This document shows, one piece after another, positions 32,814 through 41,282 of a stretch of DNA of 64,000 nt. Position 1 is the stretch's first letter. Each line of letters opens with the position of its first letter. The notes beneath the pieces were generated by a model, which saw only the letters and a list, made by a program, of their open reading frames with translations, searched no databases and was not told where the DNA came from. The position numbers and the translations under genes are program-made. The DNA comes from Chromohalobacter canadensis (lineage in GTDB: Bacteria > Pseudomonadota > Gammaproteobacteria > Pseudomonadales > Halomonadaceae): the NCBI RefSeq assembly GCF_034479555.1, contig NZ_CP140151.1, forward strand, positions 1,736,001-1,800,000, written 5' to 3'.

Positions 32814-33466
32814 CGGGGGATTGGACGCGAGGCATTTACGCCATTACCGATGCGACGCTGCTGCCGGATGATGAGCGCCTGTTCGCGGCTTGCGAGCGCG
32901 CCTTGAGCGCCGGTCCGGCGCTGCTGCAGTACCGTGACAAGTCGACGGATGCCGACAAACGCTGGCGCCAGGCCGTGACCCTGGCTGGGTATTGCCACGA
33001 TACCGGGGTACCGTTGATCGTGAATGACGATATCGCCCTGGCGGTGCGGCTGGGTGCGCGTTTTGGTTCCACCATCGGCGTGCACCTGGGGCAGCAGGAT
33101 GGCGCGTTGGACGCCGCGCGCGAGGCGCTGGGACCCTCGGCGATCATCGGTGCGACCTGTCATGCGCGTCTCGACCTGGCCGAACGCGCAGTGGCCGAAG
33201 GTGCCAACTACCTGGCCTTTGGGCGTTTCTTCACCTCGCGCACCAAGCCCGAGGCACCGCCGGCGCCCTTGACGCTGCTTGGCGAGGCAGCGCGTTTCGG
33301 CCTGCCGCGTGTGGCGATCGGGGGGCTCGACGTCCACACTATGCGTCTAGCTCACGAGGCCGGCGCGGATTTGCTGGCCACGGTGCATGCCGTCTTCGGC
33401 GCCGACGATCCCGCCGTTGCCGTCAGGGGCTTGCAAGCGAGTCTCGGCGATGCGGCGCGACACTGA
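32810..33466 (+). CDS. thiE: Thiamine phosphate synthase
   Basis: Joins HMP-PP and thiazole phosphate to thiamine phosphate. The 218-residue TIM-barrel protein has [27 protein letters not shown] and the gammaproteobacterial [11 protein letters not shown] block. The ATG at 32810 overlaps the thiD stop (ATGA), so the two are translationally coupled. Confidence 0.94.
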   Translation: MTGDWTRGIYAITDATLLPDDERLFAACERALSAGPALLQYRDKSTDADKRWRQAVTLAGYCHDTGVPLIVNDDIALAVRLGARFGSTIGVHLGQQDGALDAAREALGPSAIIGATCHARLDLAERAVAEGANYLAFGRFFTSRTKPEAPPAPLTLLGEAARFGLPRVAIGGLDVHTMRLAHEAGADLLATVHAVFGADDPAVAVRGLQASLGDAARH

Positions 33467-33467
33467 A

Positions 33468-33521
33468 TTATCCACAGGTTCGAGCGGCGAGTTGTTCGAC
33501 CTGTCCAGAGAGTTATCCACA
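33468..33521 (+). promoter_or_regulatory. Two perfect DnaA boxes upstream of hemL
   Basis: TTATCCACA occurs at 33468-33476 and 33513-33521, 45 bp apart in the same orientation, in the 104-bp gap between thiE and hemL. Two further imperfect versions (TTTTAACCACAC, TTTTAGCCACAC) follow before the hemL start. Confidence 0.7.
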
Positions 33522-33570
33522 CTTTCTTTTAACCACACGCTATTTTAGCCACACACAGCCAGAGGAAGTC

Positions 33571-34860
33571 ATGACCACGTCCGCACAACTCTTCGAGCAG
33601 GCTTGCCGTCACATCCCCGGCGGTGTGAATTCCCCCGTGCGTGCCTTCAAGGGCATGGAACGCGCGCCGGTGTTCGTGGAGCGCGCCCAAGGCGCCTACC
33701 TCTATGATGTCGAAGGGCAGCGCTACATCGATTATGTCGGCTCCTGGGGGCCGTTGATCACTGGTCACGCCGATCCCGACGTGCTGGGCGCGGTACGCGC
33801 GCGACTCGACGACGGGTTGTCCTTCGGCACCCCGACCGCCATCGAAACGCGCATGGCGGAGCTAATCTGCGAGATCATGCCGTCCATCGACATGGTGCGC
33901 ATGGTCAACTCGGGCACCGAGGCCACCATGTCGGCGATTCGCCTGGCACGTGGCCATACCGGGCGCGACAAGATCGTCAAGTTCGAGGGCAATTACCACG
34001 GGCATTCCGATTCGTTGTTGGTCAAGGCCGGGTCCGGCGCGTTGACTCATGGCGAGCCGAGTTCACCCGGCGTGCCTGCGTCCCTGGCCGAACATACCGT
34101 GACGCTGCCCTACAACGATCTGGACGCGGTACGCGCGTGTTTCGCCGAGTTAGGGGACGAGATCGCCGGCATCATCGTCGAGCCGGTAGCGGGCAATATG
34201 AACTGCATCCCGCCGCAGCCCGATTTCCTCAAGGGCCTGCGCGAGATCTGCGATGCCCATGGTAGCGTGTTGATCTTCGACGAGGTGATGACCGGCTTTC
34301 GCGTGGCGCTGGGCGGCGCTCAGGCGCATTTTGGTGTCACCCCGGATCTGACTTGCCTGGGCAAGATCGTCGGCGGTGGTATGCCGGTGGGCGCCTTCGG
34401 CGGCACGCGCGAGATCATGGAGCAGCTCTCGCCGCTGGGGCCGATCTACCAGGCGGGTACGCTGGCCGGCAATCCGCTGGCCATGGCCGCGGGCATCGCG
34501 CTGCTCGAGAAGATTCGCGAACCGGGCTTCCACGATGCGCTCGGCGAACGTGTGGCGACGCTGTGCGATGGCCTGGAAGCCCGCGCGGAAGCGGCCGGCG
34601 TGGATTTGATCACCCAGCGCGCGGGCGGCATGTTCGGGGTCTTCTTCACGGCCCAGCGGCGTGTCGATAATTTCGCGCAAGCGACGGCCTGCAACGCCGA
34701 TATGTTCCGGCGTTTCTTCCTCGGCATGCTCGAACACGGCGTCTATCTTGCGCCGTCACCGTTCGAGGCGGGCTTCATGTCCAGTGCACACACGCCCGAC
34801 GATATCCAGGCCACACTGGATGCCGCCGAGCAGGTATTGGCAACGCTCGAGAACGCCTGA
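33571..34860 (+). CDS. hemL: Glutamate-1-semialdehyde 2,1-aminomutase
   Basis: PLP enzyme that makes 5-aminolevulinate by the C5 pathway. The 429-residue protein has the PLP lysine at K265 ([17 protein letters not shown]), the same number as in E. coli, and [16 protein letters not shown]. The ribosome-binding site AGAGGAAG lies 6 nt upstream. DnaA boxes in the upstream gap suggest cell-cycle or origin-linked control. Confidence 0.97.
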   Translation: MTTSAQLFEQACRHIPGGVNSPVRAFKGMERAPVFVERAQGAYLYDVEGQRYIDYVGSWGPLITGHADPDVLGAVRARLDDGLSFGTPTAIETRMAELICEIMPSIDMVRMVNSGTEATMSAIRLARGHTGRDKIVKFEGNYHGHSDSLLVKAGSGALTHGEPSSPGVPASLAEHTVTLPYNDLDAVRACFAELGDEIAGIIVEPVAGNMNCIPPQPDFLKGLREICDAHGSVLIFDEVMTGFRVALGGAQAHFGVTPDLTCLGKIVGGGMPVGAFGGTREIMEQLSPLGPIYQAGTLAGNPLAMAAGIALLEKIREPGFHDALGERVATLCDGLEARAEAAGVDLITQRAGGMFGVFFTAQRRVDNFAQATACNADMFRRFFLGMLEHGVYLAPSPFEAGFMSSAHTPDDIQATLDAAEQVLATLENA

Positions 34861-34909
34861 GGTGGCGGATGAACGGGCGATGGAACGACGGGACGCGGGG
34901 GAACGCTCA

Positions 34910-36475
34910 GTGAGCCAGGCATTGATCGAGGCATTGCGCCAGGGCCGGGGATTCGACCATCCGGTGAGCCGGATCGAGGTGTACGAGACGCATGTTTCAT
35001 GGGTCATCCTCACGGGGGATTATGCCTACAAGATCAAGAAACCGCTGGATTTCGGCAGTTTTCTAGACTTTTCTACGCTGGAAAAACGGCGTCGGCTCTG
35101 CGAGCAGGAGGTGCGTCTCAACCGTCGCCTTGCCCCGGCGTTGTACCTCGACATGGTCGCGATTACCGGCACGCCTGAGGTGCCACAGCTGAATGGAAGT
35201 GGCACGCCGTTTGAATATGCCGTCAAGATGCGCCAGTTCAGTAACCGTCATCTGTTCAGCACCTTGCAGACCAGCGGCGAACTCTCGGTGGAACTGCTCG
35301 ACGATCTTGTCGATCAGCTGGTGGCATTTCACGAAGACGCGCCGCGTATCAGCGGCGATAGCCCACTGGGATCGCCAGACACCGTGCGTCGTACGCTGGA
35401 CCGCGAGTTTCGCTTGATCGAGGCACGGCTCGACGACACCCAGGCACGCGAACGTCTCTCGCGACTCGAGACCTGGAGCCTGGACAGCTTCGCGCGGCTC
35501 GAGCATGAGTTCGAGCGACGCTGGCGCGAAGGCTTCGTGCGCGAAACCCATGGCGACATTCATCTTGGCAATGCGGTGCATTTCGAGGGCCGCGCGCTGC
35601 TCTTCGACGGCCTGGAGTTCAACGCCGAACTGCGCTGGAACGATGTCGGCTGCGAGCTGGCGTTCTTGTTGATGGATCTTGAGGCGCGCGGCGAACAGGC
35701 CTTCGCCAACCATGTGCTCAATCGCTACCTGGAACTCTCCGGCGATTACGAGCTGGTGCGCCTGCTCGCCTATTACAAGCTTTATCGGGCGCTGGTGCGG
35801 GCCAAGGTGGCGATGCTGCATTACCATCAACCACAATTGACGCCTGACGAACGCCAGGAAGTGTACGCTGAGTACCAGCACTACATTGCCCTGGCCGAGC
35901 GGTACAGTGAGTTTCGCTTCCCGTACCTGATCGTCGGCGTGGGTGTCTCGGGCAGTGGCAAGAGCCGTTTTACCGGCGACATGGTGCAGCGGCTGGGCGG
36001 CGTGCGGGTGCGTTCCGACATCGAGCGCAAGCGACTGTACGGCTTCGAGGCCCAGGCCAGTACCGCCGATGGTGCCGATATCTATACGTCCCAGGCCACT
36101 GCAAGTACCTATGATCGTCTCGCTGAACTGTCGGGTATCTTGCTGGAATCAGGGCTGCCGGCCTGTGTCGATGCCACTTGTCTGACGCGCGCCCAGCGCA
36201 CGCAACTATGCTTCGAAGCCGAACGTCGTGGGCTGCCGGTGCTGCTGGTGAGTTTCGAAGCGGATGAAGCGACCCTGCGCGCGCGCATCGAAAGGCGTGC
36301 CCAGCGGGGTGGAGATCCCTCTGAGGCTGGGCTCGAGGTACTTGAACGCCAGTTGGCGCGTTTCGAACCTTTCGCCGACGATGAACTGAGCCATCTAGTC
36401 CATCTCGATACTACGGCACCGGATGCCAATCGTACCCTCGTGTCGATGATTCAGGAGCGTATCCAACTCAATTGA
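34910..36475 (+). CDS. Phosphotransferase-like / P-loop ATPase fusion protein
   Basis: A 521-residue two-domain protein. Residues 1-330 resemble aminoglycoside/choline-type phosphotransferases, with HGDIHLGN at 214-221 and DGLEFN as metal-binding segment. Residues 338-521 are an AAA_33-type P-loop kinase with GVSGSGKS at 345-352 and a later RIERRAQRGGDPSEA lid-like stretch. Homologues annotated as bifunctional are common in pseudomonads, but the substrate is unknown to me. I chose GTG 34910 since it has GCGGGGGAA upstream and gives MSQALIEAL, like the homologues; ATG 34880 is an alternative. A strong terminator follows. Confidence 0.8.
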   Translation: MSQALIEALRQGRGFDHPVSRIEVYETHVSWVILTGDYAYKIKKPLDFGSFLDFSTLEKRRRLCEQEVRLNRRLAPALYLDMVAITGTPEVPQLNGSGTPFEYAVKMRQFSNRHLFSTLQTSGELSVELLDDLVDQLVAFHEDAPRISGDSPLGSPDTVRRTLDREFRLIEARLDDTQARERLSRLETWSLDSFARLEHEFERRWREGFVRETHGDIHLGNAVHFEGRALLFDGLEFNAELRWNDVGCELAFLLMDLEARGEQAFANHVLNRYLELSGDYELVRLLAYYKLYRALVRAKVAMLHYHQPQLTPDERQEVYAEYQHYIALAERYSEFRFPYLIVGVGVSGSGKSRFTGDMVQRLGGVRVRSDIERKRLYGFEAQASTADGADIYTSQATASTYDRLAELSGILLESGLPACVDATCLTRAQRTQLCFEAERRGLPVLLVSFEADEATLRARIERRAQRGGDPSEAGLEVLERQLARFEPFADDELSHLVHLDTTAPDANRTLVSMIQERIQLN

Positions 36476-36605
36476 AATTGAGGCGCCGTCATCGTCACGT
36501 CGCGGCTGCGTCATGCGCCTGTCATGTCTCCCCTTTATGTTAAAGGAGTGGTTAGGGTCGTCACGTTGCCGCATGGCGTGTGGGCAATGTGAATCTCGTG
36601 ACATT

Positions 36606-36636
36606 GCGCCGCTCCTTTGGGAGCGGCGCTTTTTTT
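36606..36636 (+). terminator. Rho-independent terminator
   Basis: Perfect 10-bp stem GCGCCGCTCC / GGAGCGGCGC with loop TTTG and seven T. It ends the hemL-ATPase transcript before the convergent CsgD-like gene. The 130 bp before it (36476-36605) contains no gene I can support; a small RNA ending here is possible but I see no good promoter. Confidence 0.9.
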
Positions 36637-36653
36637 GGTCGGTACCGCCGGGG

Positions 36654-37337
36654 TCATGACGTGCGTGCCTTGCGGGGGCTGCGCAGCGAGACCATGGGGG
36701 GGGCACCGAGATTCTGACGTGCCCAATTCATGGCCTGAATGCGGTTGTGAACCTTGATCTTGCGGAAGATATTATAGAGATGCGACTTGACGGTATGTTC
36801 ACTGACGAAAAGTTGGTCGGCGATTTCGGTGTTGGAAGCCCCGGTGCCCAGTAGGCCGATGATCTCAAGCTCGCGGTGGGTCAATCCACAGACCGGACGA
36901 TACGCATTGAGTTGTTGGCGGCGATAGAAGTCGATCAGACGTGTCATGAGGTTGCGCGACATCCACAGATCGCCTTCGAGCAGCTTGGCGATACCCTTGC
37001 AGATCAGCAGCAGGTTGTCCTGGCGATAGAAGACGCCCTGTAGATGCAGGCTGATCAGCAGCTCCGCCGCATGCTCATCGTCACGCAGGTTGAAGGCTGC
37101 GAGGATCATTTCCGGGCTTTCGCTGGCACGGCTGTTCCATAGATGCATGCAGTTTTCGTCGACATGGTCGGCATCCAGCAATACCACGACCTTGCCATCC
37201 GTGGGCGGCTCGAAGCTTTCCTGAGTGCTCAGAGCCGAGACCTCGCAATCGAGTTGCTGGCGAATGTAATCGATGAACAGCTGCGACTGCGGATTGCAGT
37301 CGGTGACCATCAGGACCCTTGTGTTTTCCATGCTCAT
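36654..37337 (-). CDS. LuxR/CsgD-type transcriptional regulator
   Basis: A 227-residue DNA-binding regulator. The C-terminal LuxR helix-turn-helix at about 150-210 (LTHRELEIIGLLGTGASNTEIA, VSEHTVKSHLYNIFRKIKV, in pieces) is very close to that of E. coli CsgD, which switches on curli and cellulose. The N-terminal part is a receiver-like domain, as in CsgD, where phosphorylation is atypical. I chose ATG 37337 with GGGAT 9 nt upstream; 37331 is another option. No curli or cellulose genes are in the window, so the targets are unknown. Confidence 0.75.
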   Translation of the reverse strand: MSMENTRVLMVTDCNPQSQLFIDYIRQQLDCEVSALSTQESFEPPTDGKVVVLLDADHVDENCMHLWNSRASESPEMILAAFNLRDDEHAAELLISLHLQGVFYRQDNLLLICKGIAKLLEGDLWMSRNLMTRLIDFYRRQQLNAYRPVCGLTHRELEIIGLLGTGASNTEIADQLFVSEHTVKSHLYNIFRKIKVHNRIQAMNWARQNLGAPPMVSLRSPRKARTS

Positions 37338-37763
37338 GCGTTTCATCCCGGTGTTGTGTGAGACATTATCAGTGGCATCTCCCGACTTTCTCATGGCCGG
37401 TTTCATGCCGAATTGCCCTCAAGCCTTGTCCGAGATACGTCCTTTGTAAATAGACAGTAACCCCAGCAGCTTAAAACTTAAACGAATATAATCTTTATTT
37501 TTTATACCTTTTTTAAATTTTATAGTCGCGTCAGGTGGTTGGGCGAGTCTCGCAGTTCTCTCGATGAGTGCGGCGTGGGTGGAGGAAGAGAAATTTCAGG
37601 CATGCCGCTAATTAATATTAGCCAAATGTTGGCTTAAAAGTATGAGGAATTTAATTTATGCAATTAACATGCTGTTTTTAAAGGTATAATAATTAATGGT
37701 TCGGGTGGTTTCCCGACCGTAGAGCGGTCCGTAGAATGAGTGGCCGAGCGATAAGGAGGAAGC
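37338..37763. other. AT-rich intergenic region between csgD-like gene and rdgB
   Basis: No gene is visible in this 426-bp gap. From about 37440 to 37700 the DNA is unusually rich in A and T for this genome, with runs such as TTTATTTTTTATACC and a TAGCCAA/TTGGCTTA dyad (around 37619-37636). A TATAAT at 37685-37690 preceded by TTAACA (15 bp) may be the rdgB promoter. The composition suits a site for nucleoid proteins or a complex promoter of the regulator gene. Confidence 0.5.
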
Positions 37764-38372
37764 ATGATGGCGGATCGAAAGACCCTGGTGCTAGCCAGTG
37801 GCAATATCGGCAAGTTGCGTGAGTTCCAACACTTGCTGGGTCCCTTGGGCCTTGAGGTGCGCCCCCAGCACGACTTCGCCGTAGCCGAGGTCGAGGAAAC
37901 CGGCCTGACCTTCGTCGAGAACGCCCTGCTCAAGGCTCGCGAAGCCTCGCGGGTCAGCGGATGTCCCGCTCTCGCCGATGATTCGGGGCTGGAGGTCGAT
38001 GCCTTGCATGGCGCCCCGGGGATCTACTCGGCGCGTTTCGCAGGCGAGCCCAAGGATGATGGCGCCAACAATCGCAAACTCCTGGAAGCGCTCGATGCAG
38101 TGCCGGAGGGGCAACGCACCGCGCGGTTCTGGTGTGTACTGGTGTACTTGCGTCATGCCGAGGACCCGGTGCCGCATATCGTGCAGTGCGCCTGGGAAGG
38201 GGAAATCCTGGCGCACCCACGGGGTGAGGGCGGCTTCGGCTACGATTCCCTCTTTTGGGTGCCGGAACGTGGCATGAGCGCCGCAGAGCTTCCCGCCGAG
38301 GACAAGAACCGGCTCAGCCATCGGGGCCGTGCCATGACCGCGTTGCTCGCCCAGTTGTCCGCCGACTCATGA
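37764..38372 (+). CDS. rdgB: Non-canonical purine NTP pyrophosphatase (RdgB/HAM1)
   Basis: Hydrolyses dITP, ITP and XTP to keep them out of DNA and RNA. The 202-residue protein starts MMADRKTLVLASGNIGKLREF and has ADDSGLEVDALHGAPGIYSARFAG in overlap form and SHRGRA near the end. A strong ribosome-binding site (AAGGAGGAAGC) precedes it. Its stop overlaps hemW (ATGA). Confidence 0.95.
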   Translation: MMADRKTLVLASGNIGKLREFQHLLGPLGLEVRPQHDFAVAEVEETGLTFVENALLKAREASRVSGCPALADDSGLEVDALHGAPGIYSARFAGEPKDDGANNRKLLEALDAVPEGQRTARFWCVLVYLRHAEDPVPHIVQCAWEGEILAHPRGEGGFGYDSLFWVPERGMSAAELPAEDKNRLSHRGRAMTALLAQLSADS

Positions 38373-39538
38373 CGACCCTGCCTCCCTTGTCACTCTATGT
38401 TCACGTGCCCTGGTGCGTGCGCAAATGCCCATATTGCGATTTTAACTCGCATGGCGTGGGGCATGACCGAACGCTTCCCGAACGCGCCTATGTCGACGCT
38501 CTGCTTGACGATCTGGAGGCGGATTTGGCGTTGGCCAGCGGCCGCGAGCTGGTGAGCATCTTCATCGGCGGCGGCACGCCCAGTTTGCTGAGCGGCGCGG
38601 CGTATCGGCGTCTGTTGCAGGCGATAGAGACACGCTTGCCGTTCGCCTCGGATATCGAGATCACCCTCGAAGCCAATCCCGGGGCCGTGGAACACGACCG
38701 CTTTGCGGCGTATCGCGAGGCGGGTATCAACCGCCTGTCGCTGGGGGTGCAGAGTTTCCAGTCTCGCCAGCTCGAGCGCCTGGGGCGCATTCATGACGGC
38801 GACGAAGCCGCCCAGGCGTTGCGTAACGCGCGTGCGGCGGGGTTTGATAATATCAACCTCGATCTGATGCACGGTCTTCCCGAGCAGGGCGTGGAAGATG
38901 CCTTGGCGGATATCGATCAGGCGCTGGCATTGGCGCCCGAGCATATCTCCTGGTATCAGCTCACGCTCGAGCCCAATACCGAGTTCTACTCACAGCCTCC
39001 GCGTTTGCCCGATGAAGATGTCCTGTGCGATATCCAGGAAGCTGGACACGCGCGGCTCGAGGCCGCGGGCTATGACCGCTACGAGATTTCCGCCTACACG
39101 CGTCCTGATCGCCAGGCGCGCCATAACCTCAATTACTGGACGTTCGGCGATTATCTTGGCATCGGGGCCGGGGCGCACGGCAAGTTGAGTGCTTGGCAGC
39201 CCGACGGCAGCCTGGCCATCGAAAGACGTTGGAAGGTGCGTCAGCCGGAAGCCTATTTGCGGCGTGCACAGGATCCGCGCGGTTTCGTCGCCGGGCGTCG
39301 CGCTCTCGAGACGCAGGAGCTGCCGCTGGAGTTTTTGATGAACGCCCTGCGTCTCACCGAGGGCGTTCCGCGACATTATTGGCGCGAGCGGAGCGGCCTG
39401 CCTGATACACTGCTCGACGCCCGACTGGAAGAGGCTCAGGCCAAAGGATTGCTGTGCGATCCGGCACAGCGCCTACAAGCATCGCCTCACGGGCTGTTAT
39501 TCTTGAATGACCTGCTCGCGCTTTGTGATGAGCAGTGA
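38369..39538 (+). CDS. hemW: Radical SAM heme chaperone HemW
   Basis: Radical-SAM protein of the HemN-like group, considered a heme chaperone and not a coproporphyrinogen oxidase. The 389-residue protein has the cluster motif C16-x3-C20-x2-C23 (CVRKCPYCDFN) and the following GVG, and lacks the extra N-terminal residues of true HemN. The ATG at 38369 overlaps the rdgB stop; rdgB-hemW is a common pair. Confidence 0.93.
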   Translation: MTTLPPLSLYVHVPWCVRKCPYCDFNSHGVGHDRTLPERAYVDALLDDLEADLALASGRELVSIFIGGGTPSLLSGAAYRRLLQAIETRLPFASDIEITLEANPGAVEHDRFAAYREAGINRLSLGVQSFQSRQLERLGRIHDGDEAAQALRNARAAGFDNINLDLMHGLPEQGVEDALADIDQALALAPEHISWYQLTLEPNTEFYSQPPRLPDEDVLCDIQEAGHARLEAAGYDRYEISAYTRPDRQARHNLNYWTFGDYLGIGAGAHGKLSAWQPDGSLAIERRWKVRQPEAYLRRAQDPRGFVAGRRALETQELPLEFLMNALRLTEGVPRHYWRERSGLPDTLLDARLEEAQAKGLLCDPAQRLQASPHGLLFLNDLLALCDEQ

Positions 39539-39544
39539 CAAATG

Positions 39545-39581
39545 CTTCGATAGCAAGAACGTCAGGACGTTTGTCGAAGCG
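39545..39581 (+). terminator. Nested hairpin between hemW and the OmpA-type lipoprotein gene
   Basis: An outer stem GCTTCGA/TCGAAGC (39545-39551 with 39575-39581) encloses an inner AACGTC/GACGTT (39559-39564 with 39567-39572). It ends about 27 bp before the next start. It could end hemW transcripts or fold in the lipoprotein mRNA leader. Confidence 0.4.
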
Positions 39582-39607
39582 TATTTACAGCTAAGGAGAA
39601 AGGACGC

Positions 39608-40291
39608 ATGCAACGCTCGATATGGATGGCGATTCCGCTGGCTCTGGCGATTGGTGTTACGGGTTGTGCAAGCAACGATGCACAAACCGGCGGCCAACAA
39701 CAGAGTGACCACGGCAATACCTTCGGTGGTGCGGGCATCGGTGCCGCAGTGGGCGCAATTGCCGGGGCGCTGACCGGGGACGGCAGCAGCAGCACCCGTG
39801 ACCGTGCGTTGATCGGGGCGACTGCCGGGGCAGCCATCGGCGGCGGTGTGGGCGCCTACATGGATGCTCAAGAAGAAAAGCTGCGCAAGGATCTCGACGG
39901 GACCGGTATCGGGGTCGACCGTCAGGGCGACAATATCGTCCTCAACATGCCCAGCAGCGTGACCTTCGATGTGGACTCCAGCGAGCTGCGGACGCCCGCG
40001 CGGCAGGCACTCAACGATGCCACTGCCGTCATGCGCGAGTACCCCAAGACGCGGATTAACGTGGCAGGCTATACTGACAGCACCGGGAGCGCCGACTATA
40101 ACCAGCGCTTGTCTGAGCGTCGCGCGCAGTCCGTGGCCGATTATCTCGGTGAAGGTGGTATCGCCAGCAATCGTGTCGCCACGGCCGGCTACGGGGAAAG
40201 CCAACCCGTCGCCAGCAATGATACTGAAAGCGGCCGCGCCCAGAATCGGCGTGTCGAAATTACGCTGACACCCGTCACTGAGCAGAGCTAA
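39608..40291 (+). CDS. OmpA-family lipoprotein (YiaD-like)
   Basis: Outer-membrane lipoprotein of 227 residues. The signal ends in VTGC with lipidated Cys20; then comes a glycine-zipper segment (GGAGIGAAVGAIAGALTG, GATAGAAIGGGVGAYM) at about 40-85, and an OmpA peptidoglycan-binding domain at about 110-225 with FDVDSSEL, GYTDSTGSADYN, LSERRAQSVADYL and NRRVEI. This layout matches E. coli YiaD and the Pal-like stabilisers of the envelope. It appears to be a single-gene unit. Confidence 0.88.
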   Translation: MQRSIWMAIPLALAIGVTGCASNDAQTGGQQQSDHGNTFGGAGIGAAVGAIAGALTGDGSSSTRDRALIGATAGAAIGGGVGAYMDAQEEKLRKDLDGTGIGVDRQGDNIVLNMPSSVTFDVDSSELRTPARQALNDATAVMREYPKTRINVAGYTDSTGSADYNQRLSERRAQSVADYLGEGGIASNRVATAGYGESQPVASNDTESGRAQNRRVEITLTPVTEQS

Positions 40292-40307
40292 GCGACCACG
40301 GTATCGC

Positions 40308-40333
40308 GCCAGGCCGGTTCACGCCGGCCTGGC
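40308..40333 (+). terminator. Hairpin after the OmpA-type lipoprotein gene
   Basis: Perfect 10-bp stem GCCAGGCCGG / CCGGCCTGGC with a 6-nt loop, 16 bp past the stop codon, without a T run. Confidence 0.55.
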
Positions 40334-40399
40334 CTGCCAGGTTCATCAACGCCCCTGACGTGGGCTTCCTCTGCGCTTCACGTCGTTTCGGAACCTTTC

Positions 40400-41245
40400 A
40401 TGCTCGCTTATCAGCACGCCTACCACGCCGGCAATTTCGCCGACGTTCACAAACATCTCTCCCTGTTCGCCGTTCTGCGCCATCTATTACGTAAACCTTC
40501 TCCTGTTACGTATGTGGATACGCATGCCGGGCGCGGACTGTATCCCCTCGATGCCGAGGAAACGCAGCGGCTCAAGGAGTATCGCCACGGTGTGGCGAGT
40601 CTCTGGGCGGCGCGTGAGCGCCTTGCCGACGACCCGCTGCTGGGCCCATGGTGCGAGCGTCTCGGTGCGGTGCAAGCATCGCCCCGGCTCAGCCATTATC
40701 CGGGCTCGCCCTGGTGGTTGTCCCAGGCATGTCGGGCGCAGGATCGACTCGACCTGTACGAGCTTCATCCGAGTGAGGTGAGCCATCTCGAGACCCAAGC
40801 ATTGCCCGATCAGGCACGCCGCTTCCACGCGGACGGGCTGTCCGGCCTGCGTGCCTCTTTGCCGCCTGCGACGCCCCGCCTTTGTGTGCTCATCGACCCC
40901 AGTTACGAGATCAAGCAGGAATATGTCGACGTCGCGACGACATTGCAGGCCGTGTCCGCCAAGGTGCGTCACGCCATCGTCTTGATCTGGTATCCGTTAT
41001 TGCCCAGCGGGCGCCATCACGACCTGCTCGATGCCGTGCGGCGTAGCGGAGTGCGCAAGGTCTGGCGCAGCGAGCTGCTGCAGCATCCGCCCGGCGATGT
41101 CACGCATGGCATGTACGGTAGTGGCATGCTGATCTTCAACCCGCCCTGGGGCGTGGATACGCAGCTCGATGACAGCCTGTCGCACGTCGTACGCTGTCTG
41201 GGCGATGCGGCCACGCATACCTCGCAGTGGTGGGTCGAGGAGTAA
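40400..41245 (+). CDS. rlmJ: 23S rRNA (adenine2030-N6)-methyltransferase RlmJ
   Basis: SAM-dependent rRNA methyltransferase. The 281-residue protein starts MLAYQHAYHAGNFADVHKH, has YVDTHAGRGLY and the catalytic motif IV as DPSYE (166-170); E. coli has DPPYE. The change of Pro to Ser is uncommon to my recollection but allowed in N6-adenine enzymes. It converges on mnmE. Confidence 0.92.
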   Translation: MLAYQHAYHAGNFADVHKHLSLFAVLRHLLRKPSPVTYVDTHAGRGLYPLDAEETQRLKEYRHGVASLWAARERLADDPLLGPWCERLGAVQASPRLSHYPGSPWWLSQACRAQDRLDLYELHPSEVSHLETQALPDQARRFHADGLSGLRASLPPATPRLCVLIDPSYEIKQEYVDVATTLQAVSAKVRHAIVLIWYPLLPSGRHHDLLDAVRRSGVRKVWRSELLQHPPGDVTHGMYGSGMLIFNPPWGVDTQLDDSLSHVVRCLGDAATHTSQWWVEE

Positions 41246-41282
41246 GTGAATACTTACTCTGATTTCGTGATGGGAATCTTGA

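Noticed and set aside
36476..36636. Small RNA ending at the 36606-36636 terminator
   Set aside because: The terminator fits the upstream genes and I found no convincing promoter in the gap.
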